Positions 1-8,430 are shown, numbered from the stretch's first letter. The stretch: 13,411 nucleotides of DNA from Russula earlei (GCA_025769875.1 JAGFNK010001187.1:1-13411); one strand, 5' to 3'. The notes: generated by a model from the letters alone, not told the origin. Made by a program: numbers and translations.

Positions 1-75
1 GAGGTAGATTCCAGCAGACAGCCACAGATCACTCTCCAGATTGAGTAACCATATCCAAATCTGGCACCTCGAAGT

Positions 76-156
76 GGCTCGAAACGGCTCGCGTTTCTGT
101 TCTGTTTTAATTCGGCTCAGATGTGGCTCAGGCTCGGTTCCAAGCGGTTTCGAGCC
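76..156. repeat. Short inverted repeat in GGCTCG-rich leader
   Basis: A 10-bp perfect inverted repeat is visible: GGCTCGAAAC at 76-85 and GTTTCGAGCC at 147-156. Between them are further GGCTC motifs (around 115, 125 and 132). It could fold into a loose hairpin, or be the remains of an element end. I see no target-site duplication and no coding potential nearby. The rest of 1-736 contains a 14-base A run near 257-270 and no ORF I believe. Confidence 0.4.
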
Positions 157-673
157 GGACTGGCGACAGCACTAACAGTACGGTGAACAGCCCTAGCTTG
201 AGCAACTTGACAGGCTTAACAATGAAATAGTTGGCTAAGTTTTTTCTGTACTACATAAAAAAAAAAAAAACATAGTATTTTCCTGATGTATATTCCTCTG
301 GAAATTTGGCAAACGTGACAAAAAGCTTTTCTCTTTGTGCTTTTCCATCAAAAAGTTTATGGACCATGTAGACAGAGGGTACAATACCTTTGGTACAAAC
401 AAGTGTCTGACTGAGGACCCCTGTTCTGATTCGTGATCCGCGGACCCGAACCCGCTAATTACGTTTTGCAGCGCGACAAACATGATGCGTCGCGCCACTT
501 CGATTAAATCTTGCACCCTTTTAGCAGAACAGAAATCACAGAAATGTGATCTCCGAGGAGCCATGAGTAAGCCGGAGCGGCCGAGACAATGACAGCAAAG
601 CAGCAAAATCCGATGGCGTGCACCTATTGAATATTGGGGGACTCGAAAGTATTTTAACAAACCAACATCCAGA

Positions 674-736
674 CCTTGCATCCAGACTTCTCCAGCCTCA
701 CCTTCTCGCCCCGAGGTTCAAGGGTTGTTGTACAAT
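674..736 (+). promoter_or_regulatory. Pyrimidine-rich leader upstream of DUF3455 gene
   Basis: A C/T-rich stretch with few purines runs from about 674 to 712 and ends about 25 nt before the ATG at 737. CT-rich blocks of this kind commonly lie around transcription starts of filamentous fungal genes. No clear TATA box is seen. This is inference from composition and position only. Confidence 0.3.
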
Positions 737-1576
737 ATGCTTGTGCTGTCCCTCTTTTCGCTCCTCTACCAACCGCCACCTTTGCAGCAACATTGCACAG
801 AAACCATACCTGCTATGTCCCTGCTGGTGCTTTGAAGACACCTGCGCCATTGTCTTCCCGAGCTCCCCTCCTCGCTATGTGACGGTGGGTATCGGTGTGC
901 AAAATTATACCTGCTCACCTTCAGGAAATTATACGTGAGTCCCACCGGAGTGTGATTTGTGAGCAACTGACGAGAGTTGATCCGGGTAGCTCCGTTGGTG
1001 CCGTTGCTGAGCTGTTCGATATCTCTTGCCTCTATGGAAAACCCGAGTTCGTGGAAATTCAAAACGATGCCTTCAACATCTGGTCGAACTGCCCTAGTAT
1101 CGATCCCTTAGAACGGGGGCTGCGGCATGCGGTACACAACAGATGGCACATCGACGTTATCGGCCAACACTACTTTGTCAATGAGACTGGTGTCCTTCTC
1201 CCCAAGTTTGACTTTACGTCTACGGGAGTCAATAAAGGCGACCCGGATGCCTTCGTCGTGGCAAAGAAGACTGCGGATGTCCCCGCACCGAACCATCACG
1301 ATGACGTTGATTGGCTAGAACTGGAGAGGTTGTCGGGTGACCTCGCGAACGAAGTCTTCCGTGTCTACACAAGGGAGGGACAGCCGCCATCCTCGGTGAG
1401 TCCCTCTCTGTTGCGATTAACATCAACCTATTCAACGATTGTAATGACGCCTGTAGTGCACGCCCGGATCAGCTTCGATCTCAATTAAGTATACCGCACA
1501 ATATTGTATGTATCCATCACTTGATCATTTTATCAGGGCTGTTGTTGACCCTAGGTTTCTAGGGTTTGAAGTTTGA
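737..1576 (+). CDS. Secreted DUF3455-family protein, four exons, N-terminus frameshifted
   Basis: The molecular role of the DUF3455 family is unknown; many fungal members are predicted to be secreted and some are mislabelled malate dehydrogenase. Proposed exons are 737-934, 990-1395, 1457-1505 and 1563-1576. Introns of 55, 61 and 57 nt begin GTGAGT, GTGAGT and GTATGT. Family blocks appear in order: YVTVGIGVQNYTC, SVGAVAELFDISCLYGKPEF, GQHYFV, PKFDFTSTG, DAFVVAKKTADVPAP, DWLELERLSGDLANEVFRV, GQPPSS, and after splicing CTPGSASISIKYTAQYWFEV then TGA. The exact phase match at all three introns makes the C-terminal part solid. The N-terminus is not intact. ATG 737 opens a hydrophobic signal-like MLVLSLFSLL in one frame; a likely signal end (PTATFAA) and CYVPAGALKTPAPLSS lie in a second frame; PRYVTVG lies in a third. 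The exons total 667 nt, so two single-base losses would explain both shifts and give about 222 residues. As read it may be a pseudogene. Confidence 0.85.
935..989 (+). other. Intron 1 of DUF3455 gene
   Basis: GTGAGT donor, CTGAC branch-like site at 966-970 and TAG acceptor at 987-989. Removing 55 nt joins the frame of SGNYT to that of SVGAVAELFDIS, completing a Thr codon across the junction. Confidence 0.85.
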
Positions 1577-1592
1577 ATATGCTGTTTCAATT

Positions 1593-1814
1593 ATGAATAT
1601 GAATGAGATGACCCTCATTGCGCTTCTTGTCGCCTTATTGAGCTCCCTTCTCATTCTATTGCCTAGTATTCATGGACACGCAAATCTTATACCATTTACA
1701 ATACAAACATTTTGCAGTGGCAGACACCCGCCCAAAAGTGGAGCCCTGGCGAGCAAGTGTGGTTGTATTTGTCGCAGAAACTTGGGATTGGGAGAACCCT
1801 CCCCGCCTAAGTAG
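1593..1814 (+). other. Small ORF with hydrophobic N-terminus, doubtful
   Basis: An ATG at 1593 opens a 73-residue frame. It begins MNMNEMTLIALLVALLSSLL, which resembles a signal peptide or membrane anchor, and the rest has four cysteines (CSG, KCGCIC). It starts only 17 nt after the DUF3455 stop with no promoter-like space, so it is more likely 3' untranslated sequence read by chance. I do not recognise a family. Confidence 0.15.
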
Positions 1815-2692
1815 GCCTTATTTACCGAGTTAACAGCTGCGAATTTCAGCGGCGCTTTGACATTCAGGTGTGGTTCCCGACTATGTTCGCAGGAGATTGA
1901 AGGTCTTATGAAGATCATTGCAATCGCGAGCCCCCTAAAACATGACGTTTGGACGAATATAGCGAGCCGAAACGGGGGCGCGCTGAGCTCGAAGGGCGGG
2001 ACAGAGGACAGAGCAAACCGAGAGCAAACCCAAGCGGGACGTCGAGCGCGACAGAGCGAGGAGTTCGATGGGCGAAGGAAAGAAGATGAGGGGGCTTTCA
2101 ATGGCAGTAATGAGGAGGGAACTTCACAGGTCACGCGGACAGACAGAGGAGAGGGGGAGAACTACCGACGTTGCTGTCATTCCAGAAAGTATGTTAGAGT
2201 GTCATAAAAACGCAGGAACTAGGTGCGAACTAATGAAAGGGAGAAAGAGACGGAAGCGAAAACGAAAACGACGACGCGACGGGTCTAGGCAGCAATCAAG
2301 GATCCAGTTCGTTAGCGCGCAAGGACGCAGAGAGGGGAGGACCCGAGCGTAGCGGCATGGTGAAAGGACGACAGAGAACGGGCCACGTGGCGAAGGGCGT
2401 GATCCACGATGGAGGACGAAAGGACGTTGAAAAGTGACTGATGACGACTACTCGCAGTTGAGTTATCGCTTCTCACGTGATTCCACGGTCGGTAGAGCGT
2501 TAAAGATGTGCCAAACACATACTTGCGTCGCCTTCAAATTACTGATCTGAGAAATTATTCACACACGATGCAAATTCAAGGTCGGGTTCTGATAAACAGG
2601 TAATGTACATTCCCATGCCCGCGGATCCAGCGATAACTCAATACCATGCATTCGACCATTCCCGAATTCACCTAATCCTACGGTACACGCGT
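1815..2692. other. Non-coding, purine-rich interval
   Basis: The + strand is strongly A/G-rich between about 1980 and 2430, including AAGCGAAAACGAAAACGACG near 2255. The open frames here give Arg/Lys/Glu-rich translations that reflect composition rather than a protein family. I see no supported gene, RNA or element. Confidence 0.5.
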
Positions 2693-3843
2693 TCAAAATT
2701 CTATAGAAATGTCAGTTTGAAGCACATCAAAATTCGGATATCCAAGGGACTCACGTCCACCAAGCTTGGAAATACCCCCGCGAATTCCACTACCAATCTT
2801 CTTTACAAGGCTCTCCTCACGCGCAATATCTTCGCGTATTTCAGAACAAGGTTTCCTGGAGAGCAGTAAGTGGAAATGTAGCTCGCAATCGGTGGTGTTA
2901 CGCGTCTTACCCCTCGTAGGTTTGAGGCTTGTCGTCATAGGGTCTGAGGCTTCTCGTAGGTTTGAGGCTTGTCATAGTAGGTCTGAGGCTTCTCGTATGT
3001 CTCTGAGGCTTCTCGTATGTCTGGGGCTTCTCGTATGTCTGGGGCTTCTCGTATGTCTGGGGCTTCTCGTATGTCTGGGGCTTCTCGTAGGTCTGGGGCT
3101 TCTCGTAGGTCTGGGGCTTCTCGTAGGTCTGGGGCTTCTCGTAGGTCTGGGGCTTCTCGTAGGTCTGGGGCTTCTCGTAGGTCTGGGGCTTCTCGTAGGT
3201 CTGGGGCTTCTCGTAGGTCTGAGGCTTCTCGTAAGTCTGAGGTTTCTCATAGGTCTGGGGGCTTGTCCTCGTAGGTCTGGGGCTTCTCGTAGACCTGAGG
3301 CTTCTCGTAAGTCTGAGGCTTGTCCTCGTAGGTGTGAGGCTTCTCGTAGGTGTGAGGCTTCTCGTAGGTGTGAGGTTTCTCATAGATGTGAGGCTTGTCC
3401 TCGTAGGTGTGAGGCTTCTCATATGACTGAGGCTTGTCCTCGTAGGTGTGAGGCTTCTCATATGACTGAGGCTTGTCCTCGTAGGTCTGGGGCTTCTCGT
3501 AGGTCTGAGGCTTCTCGTAGGTCTGAGGCTTCTCGTAGGTCTGGGGCTTGTCCTCGTAAGTCTGAGGCTTCTCGTAGGTCTGGGGCTTCTCGTAGGTCTG
3601 AGGCTTCTCGTAGGTCTGAGGCTTCTCGTAGGTCTGGGGCTTGTCCTCGTAAGTCTGAGGCTTCTCGTAAGTCTGAGGCTTCTCGTAAGTCTGAGGCTTG
3701 TCCTCGTAGGTCTGGGGCTTCTCCTCGTAGGTCTGGGGCTTCTCGTAAGTCTGAGGCTTGCCCTCGTAACTCTGAGATGGTTTGTCCTCGTAGGGATGAT
3801 GAGGCGGCTTGGTGTTGTAGCTTGCGGGTTGTTTGTAGGACAT
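2693..3843 (-). CDS. KPQTYE tandem-repeat protein, three exons, one internal frameshift
   Basis: I do not recognise a named family. ATG at 3843 starts MSYKQPASYNTKPPHHPYED, followed by roughly 45 units of KPQTYE or (E/D)KPQTYE with Q/H, T/S/I/V and E/D variants. This Lys-Pro-Tyr-rich design recalls extended structural or adhesive proteins, but that is analogy only. No signal peptide is visible. Read from this ATG, the frame stops at 3247, after about 198 residues. The cause is a G run at 3257-3261 with five G where neighbouring units have four. With one base fewer, the frame stays open through the array to 2911, apart from a +2/+1 compensated shift between about 3003 and 2940 that changes about 20 residues. 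A GTAAGA donor at 2910 and an acceptor at 2856 (55 nt) then lead to a non-repeat exon, SEIREDIAREESLVKKIGSG. A second intron, 2754-2701, has GTGAGT, CTGAC and TAG, and leads to Gln-Phe-stop at 2693. A TATA box lies 39 nt upstream of the ATG. Confidence 0.6.
2701..2754 (-). other. Last intron of repeat gene, length divisible by three
   Basis: On the minus strand the donor is GTGAGT at 2754, with CTGAC 10 nt before the TAG acceptor ending at 2701. The length of 54 nt contains no in-frame stop, so splicing gives a ...GGQF end. Retention gives an 18-residue insertion and the same stop codon. Confidence 0.6.
2911..3795 (-). repeat. 18/21-bp minisatellite inside the repeat gene
   Basis: The unit on + is CTGGGGCTTCTCGTAGGT (18 bp), with 21-bp versions carrying an extra codon (TTGTCCTCG in place of TTCTCG). 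Near-identical units lie at about 3020-3230, which suggests recent expansion. The units at 3320-3480 are diverged and encode KPHTYE and KPQSYE. Five of the six frames of the 18-bp unit lack a stop, so long mirror ORFs appear on both strands. Units are contiguous, with no spacers. Confidence 0.95.
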
Positions 3844-3881
3844 GGTGCGGTAATAAGGATGAACAACCGGAATGTCGAGGA

Positions 3882-3889
3882 TATTTATA
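3882..3889 (-). promoter_or_regulatory. TATA box of the repeat gene
   Basis: TATAAATA reads on the minus strand 39 nt upstream of the ATG at 3843. This supports that start over the in-frame ATG at 3918, which lies upstream of the box, and implies a very short leader. Confidence 0.6.
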
Positions 3890-3919
3890 CTGAACCAGAG
3901 TCCCTTCCGAGCATTCAAG

Positions 3920-4379
3920 TATCGCCAGGCAAGGTCAAATTCAGCCCGGATTGCGAATAGGCGATACTGCCTCCCGCGCGAATATCATAGCGCGCCGCCC
4001 GTGGAGCTTGTCCATGGACCCTCAGAGCGCAAGGCCCAGCTCGAAACAGGGACTCTGAGATACAAACGACTTTGACAATAACCCCAAAGCAAGCGATGCT
4101 AGGAATCAATCCGGCATTACCTTCCCTCCTTGCAACATGAAACCTACAGTATCCAGAAGACAAAGCAAAAAAAGTCACCTCAGGCCTTTTTCCAGTCTGC
4201 ATTCCTGTTCCTAGGGACATAGCATACATGACAGCAATGATGGGCGTGCTATAGCGGCGAAGTTTCCCTTGAATTGAAGGTCAGATGAGCGTTCGACTCC
4301 GTTGGGGTTTTACCACTGTCGGGCATAATTACCGGTGAGAGGGCAGTTCTCAGACTTGGTTGACGTACGTTTGGCTGTT
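3920..4379. other. Intergenic, no supported feature
   Basis: Open frames on both strands are short and their translations show no family pattern or splice-supported structure. I see nothing further here. Confidence 0.4.
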
Positions 4380-4770
4380 GGTTGCCCAGAAGTCGGACGG
4401 CTTACTAATCTACATATACCAGACAGTCACACATAGTCACGCGAAAACGTAACGAAATATTTGAAGCAACCGATTGAATCAAGATGTGTAGCGGCGTTGT
4501 GTTTAGGGAAGGGATGTGATCAGCCGAGGGTGCCGATTTGAAGCGCCAACTCAAACAACTCAAACTCTAACATTGTGCGTGACATTCTCTCCGAGAAAGG
4601 GGAAGTCATCAAATGGGGGCCTTTTGACACAAAAAAGAAAGTGTGGACTCCCATTAATCAGCACTTTCACCCCCAGGTTGAAAGAAATTTCAATATCTAT
4701 TGTTCGTATGCCTACTCGTTCTGTCCGACTTCTAGGTAGCTTACTCTAGCTGTCCGACTTCTGGGCAACC
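4380..4770. mobile_element. Candidate non-autonomous element with 19-bp terminal inverted repeats
   Basis: A perfect 19-bp inverted repeat flanks 391 bp: GGTTGCCCAGAAGTCGGAC at 4380-4398 and its reverse complement at 4752-4770. The right end also holds a tandem duplication of about 29 bp (4721-4749 and 4750-4778), so CTGTCCGACTTCT occurs twice in direct orientation. The interior has no credible coding sequence. I see no convincing target-site duplication, so the boundaries and any transposon class are uncertain; it may be a MITE relic. Confidence 0.4.
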
Positions 4771-4778
4771 TACGAGCA

Positions 4779-5430
4779 GTGGCAGACGGGTGAGTGGCAC
4801 ACATGAGCGCTGAGAACCCTAAAATGAAATCACCGAATTGCCGTAAAGGTCGGCCGCCCGACGTCGGCCCAGAATGCAGCGGGCGTCATAGCGAGCGTCA
4901 TAGTGAGGTCAAATGATCACTAGGTTTTGAACGCTGCCCTGGAGGATTCTCACCATTTGACAAACGCTGTGCTAGCAGTCTTGTTACCAAGGCGAACAGG
5001 AAATGGCCTCTGGGGAATGACCTGTGGCAGGTGGTGATTTCCACGTGTAAAAGAGGTTTCACTACTTCTTGACACACAGATTTGGTTTGATTCACGCAGG
5101 GGATACATGCAAGTCAGTACGACAATTGAACTGATATAGGCAGCCGGGACAATTAACCAATTCTGTGGTCACGGCATCATGAATGGCCGACTTGTGCAAC
5201 ACACTGATATCCGATATCCTGGTCATACTGATACCGCCCAGCTACCAAGTAGGGCAATGTAAGAGCGGCCCCCAACTTCATCTCTTACCTCGTGGATGAA
5301 AGTCAGGGTCACACTTGTTACCATACTAGGGATGCGGTTCGGTCCACCAAGAAACAAAGACTCGGAAGAGGCTGCCCTTTATAACCACCCGTACTATGCA
5401 ATGGAGGAAGATAACGGCGGCGTTGCTTGG
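4779..5430. other. Intergenic, no supported gene
   Basis: Only short frames without family patterns occur. Small features include a two-copy GCGTCATAG at about 4884-4904 and a GATATCCGATATC near 5206-5218. Neither is enough for a call. Confidence 0.4.
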
Positions 5431-5440
5431 CAATATATAT
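5431..5440 (+). promoter_or_regulatory. TATA-like site upstream of the acetyltransferase
   Basis: CAATATATAT lies about 310 nt before the preferred start at 5752 and about 170 nt before an alternative in-frame ATG at 5611. A second weak site, TTTATAA, is near 5378. The distance is long for a TATA box unless the leader is long or begins with an intron. Confidence 0.25.
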
Positions 5441-5751
5441 GAGTCGCCAAAAGGTCGTTTCTAGAGTCTGTGTTCGCCACTTAAACCTACTCACAGCGAG
5501 TATAAGATGAATCTGAGCGGATGGAAGCCACGGCGTAGATGGATGCTGCTGTTGAGCGCCGAGGCAAGGTGTGGATGTAATTCATAGCGAGAAAGCATCA
5601 AAGGCCAAAGTTGAGACGCGAGGCAGCGAAACGCAGGAAGGAAACTATGAGGACGGACGGATGGAAACGGCGCGCGAGGTCCGGTTTTCCCGGCCGGTGG
5701 GACCGCCGCGCCCTCCACGGGCTGGCATCGTCTCAGTACGGCCACGTCGCG

Positions 5752-6868
5752 ATGCTCGGCACAACCGCGGACGACAGTCGGGGCTCCAAATCCGGGGTAA
5801 CACCTTCCGGAACCACTCCGTATGTGAGAGAAGCCAAGCCAAGCGACATCCCGGCCCTCGCAGATGTCTACACCCGCGCATTTGCCCGAGACCCGATGAT
5901 GAACTGGTTTGGCAATGTGGGTGAACTCGTGCGAGCGGACCACCTCAAAGGGGGGGAGAAGGTGCCAAGCACGGCACGCCGCACACTGGAATCGCTGCAC
6001 CACTTTCAGCTCGTGCTCATGAAGATGACCCAGATTTCCGGGCTTATCGTCGTTGTCGTCGAGAGGGAGGATGGCGGTCAAGGGGGTCAGAAGGAGGCGA
6101 CGGCGACGGAGAGGGTTGTTGGTGGCGTGCTGTGGTTGAAGCCCGGGACGAGCATGAATCCGTCGCCGCTCACGTTCATACGCACTTCGCCCTGGAAAGC
6201 AATATGGAGTTGGGGACTCCGCGGGCTCAAGGTTTGTGCGCGCCTCTTCCAAATTCGCGCGGGGCGGTGTCAGCGCTGAGGCTGGGATATTTTTCCCTCA
6301 CACAGAGGACAAGTATCGAATTCGGGCCTGAGGCCGAGAAGGTCACCGACGAGGTGTTTGCCGCGCGCGGGTTGAGGCGGCTCAACTCGTGGCATGTGTT
6401 CGAAATTGCCATTGACCCGGCGTGCGAGGGAAAAGGTGAGCGCCCTCTTCTCTTGACCATCGATCAAAGCGACACATTTTTTGTTCTGAAAATGTCTTGT
6501 TTTCGGGCTGGTCGGAAAGGGTATGCCTCCCTGCTATTACGCGACGGGTTCGAGCGCGCCTCGGGAAAGCCCATGCACCTGGAAGCCACCACTCCACGGT
6601 CTCGGGACATCTATGCCCATTTAGGCTTCGAGGCAGGTTCCAATTAGTCCGCTCCCCACAAAAGGTCGCGTTCTCATTTTTCATGCTTCACACAGTTGAA
6701 TGGGGAACGTCGGTTTGGCGTAGGATCGGTCGATGAGAGGGGCATAGTGGCCAAAGGCGAAGCCGCTGTAGGATGGCCCGTTTTCTTCATGACTAAAGTA
6801 TGTTCTTTATCTCTGACGGGGTTGCTAGACAACTGATGCAATTTCCTGCTCAGTGGGAGAATCCGTGA
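5752..6868 (+). CDS. GNAT-family N-acetyltransferase, five exons, frameshift in exon 4
   Basis: GNAT enzymes move an acetyl group from acetyl-CoA to an amine; the substrate here cannot be told. Exons are 5752-6231, 6306-6435, 6520-6636, 6696-6797 and 6854-6868. The N-terminal GNAT start is YVREAKPSDIPALADVYTRA followed by FARDPMMNW. The acetyl-CoA motif A appears across the second intron as FEIAIDPACEGKGYASLLL, with GKGYA as the pyrophosphate-binding turn. Then follow MHLEATTPRSRDIYAHLGFE, GVGSVDERGIVAKGEAAVG and the typical fungal end MTKWENP then TGA, formed by splicing GTATGT..CTGAT..CAG. The exon total is 844 nt, one base too many. The excess fits a GGGG at 6702-6705 where GGG keeps the frame; as read, translation ends early at 6736. 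The intron 3 donor (GTTCCA) is weak. ATGs at 5611 and 5647 are also in frame and would add a basic N-terminus. Length after correction is about 280 residues. Confidence 0.85.
6798..6853 (+). other. Last intron of the acetyltransferase gene
   Basis: GTATGT donor, CTGAT at 6833-6837 and TGCTCAG acceptor; 56 nt. An earlier AG at 6827-6828 would leave only 31 nt and gives no family-like ending. The chosen acceptor gives KWENP-stop. Confidence 0.75.
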
Positions 6869-7409
6869 GAGGTATCGTGTTTACAGACACGGTTATGGCA
6901 ATTTCGTCAAAACAGGAAAACAAAATGTCCGCTGGTGGAGTTTACTATTTGATTGATCTAATTAATTGTCTAGGAAACACGTTATGAGTCGGACATTAGT
7001 GCGGGCAAGCTAATCCATCATCGTTTACTAGATAAGAACTTGTGATTGCAATGGATTCAGTCCAAGACGTCCAAGTCACTCAGGCATCGACACACCGATG
7101 AACGCAATATACTGAGATTAGGTTGTGGTGCTTTTGATGATTTGACATTGCCATTCCCGCTCGCAGAAAATGGTCTGACTTCAAATCAGATTCTACTTGA
7201 AGTCGAAATGCTACTCGTCGTGATACCAACCCTTCGCGGACGTAGGGAATTATGGATTTCTAACGCTCGTCAGGTGTGGAAGGTGCGTTCATGCATTCAT
7301 GACTAGAAGATCAAAGAGAAAAATGTATCTGTGGCTACCCTCCCGAGGTATAATCTGTTCCTGCATTCGCTCACTTCACGGTCTTTCAGATACCGCAACC
7401 TCCGAGCCA
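6869..7409. other. Intergenic, no supported gene
   Basis: An 86-residue frame at + 7046-7306 is open but shows no family pattern, signal or splice context that I can support. Nothing else is visible. Confidence 0.4.
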
Positions 7410-7762
7410 TTATTCCGCTGGCGCGATCCGCAACCAAAGGGGGCTAATGAGATGAGCCGTCAAGGACATGAAGACCGTTCCTTACAACAGGCACCATATC
7501 CGAATCACCAGTCCTACGGGCGCCAGGGCCGCACAGGATAGGGCAAGGCCGATCACCCCGACTCGCACCTGGAGAATAAATGAGCGGTGTCGTTCTTTGA
7601 ACGCTTGCTGCGATCGTAAGACTAGGTGGCGTTCTCCTTCGAACATTAATCCAATGCGACTGTACGGGACAAACATGTAAGTGGTGGCGTTCCAGAACAA
7701 GAATGGGTGACTGCTTACCTCTCCCAGTTGTTCCGAGCGCGCCGGTGTACAATATATTGCAT
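7410..7762 (-). CDS. Candidate small membrane protein, three exons
   Basis: I do not recognise the family. Exons 7762-7719, 7659-7486 and 7443-7410 join in phase to 83 residues from ATG 7762 to TAA. The first intron (59 nt) has a GTAAGC donor, a CTTAC branch-like site and a TACAG acceptor. The second (42 nt, short) has GTAAGG, TTGAC and TTAG. The product has a polar N-terminal half (RIGLMFEGERHLVLRSQQAF) and a strongly hydrophobic C-terminal half (VGVIGLALSCAALAPVGLVI, then WCLFPLWLRIAP), consistent with one or two membrane segments. It may be the end of a larger gene or a relic. Support is the coherent splicing and hydrophobic pattern only. Confidence 0.35.
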
Positions 7763-7903
7763 GCGTGATGAACGTTTATGAATGTCTTGATTGATCGCGG
7801 GCCCCTAGGTCAAAGACCATTAGTGTTCAGTTTGTGTTCAGCACTGAGATGGGTAAACAGTCTTCATTCACTTAAATCCAAGTTGCTTACAACTAGTAGC
7901 TAT

Positions 7904-8178
7904 CTAAGCGCCCTTCTATGAGTGCTGCCCCGATTAGCAACGCTCGTACGCGAACTCACCGGAACCTCCAAACTCAATGACATCCAATTTTCCATACCTG
8001 TCTGTGCCGGTGGATGAAAGGCGGTAACGTACTCTTCATAGGAATTAATCAATGGAGGCGGGTGCGGAAAGGGAATGACTTGGACTCTGGATAAGTTGTA
8101 CGCCTGTATGCACGAGAATCGAGACGAGAACATTGCGCCCGTCAAAAAGGGATCAACTGATCCAGGGCACTCGACGCA
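7904..8178 (-). CDS. Unrecognised terminal exons of a gene or relic
   Basis: A 219-nt open exon (8178-7960) follows a TTTAG acceptor and ends at a GTGAGT donor in phase 0. A 44-nt intron (7959-7916, CTAAT branch-like site, ATAG acceptor) leads to Lys-Gly-Ala-stop at 7904. The exon encodes CPGSVDPFLTGAMFSSRFSC, then FPHPPPLINSYEEYV and PPAQTGMENWMSLSLEVP. I do not recognise it, and no convincing upstream exon is seen before the septin-like piece on the other strand. Confidence 0.3.
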
Positions 8179-8234
8179 CTAAACCCGAAATTGTCCTGAG
8201 CGCCTTTTTCAAAGGGAGATCTGCATATCATTCA

Positions 8235-8430
8235 ATACGCTTCATTCTATTGAATCAGATATACGGCAAGCCGCTCTAAAGTCGATTTAAACATTAAGAA
8301 CGGTTTTCATCCTGAGAGAAGCCATCCAAATGTTAAAATCAACCTCATCCCTGTCATCGCCAAAGCGGATACGCTCACACAGAGTGACTTGTTTACATTT
8401 AAGCAGCGTGTCCGTGCCTTTCTAAATGTT
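8235..8430 (+). pseudogene. Septin GTPase-domain fragment
   Basis: Septins are filament-forming GTPases of the cell cortex and septum. The frame at 8323-8430 reads HPNVKINLIPVIAKADTLT, then FKQRVRAFLNV. This matches the septin block around the G4 motif AKAD, which contacts the guanine base, and the following helix. Upstream, ALKSI-stop-TLR in another frame resembles the preceding LKPIDIETLRRL-type block and contains TAA. The P-loop, the DTPG switch and the C-terminal septin-unique element are not seen on either side. Only about 45-60 residues of a protein usually near 350-450 remain, so this is a fragment. Confidence 0.75.

Noticed and set aside
1506..1536. 31-nt intron in DUF3455 using the first AG after GTATGT
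   Set aside because: Too short, and it does not reach the family ending; the acceptor at 1562 gives AQYWFEV-stop.
1670..2134. 154-residue minus-strand frame
   Set aside because: Low-complexity Ser/Pro/Leu text opposite purine-rich sequence, with no conserved block.
2068..2352. Arg/Lys-rich open frame
   Set aside because: Composition-driven reading of purine-rich DNA; no family pattern, splice support or promoter.
3000..3800. CRISPR-like regularly repeated array
   Set aside because: The 18/21-bp units are directly adjacent without unique spacers, and the context is fungal with introns. It is a coding minisatellite.
2766..3893. Very long + strand open frames with LVGLGL and SGASRR repeats
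   Set aside because: They are antisense and shifted readings of the 18-bp unit, which lacks stops in five of six frames. The minus KPQTYE frame has the ATG, the TATA box and splice sites.
5491..6252. 253-residue minus-strand frame
   Set aside because: Shadow of the GNAT first exon on the opposite strand; the + frame carries the family motifs and splice sites.
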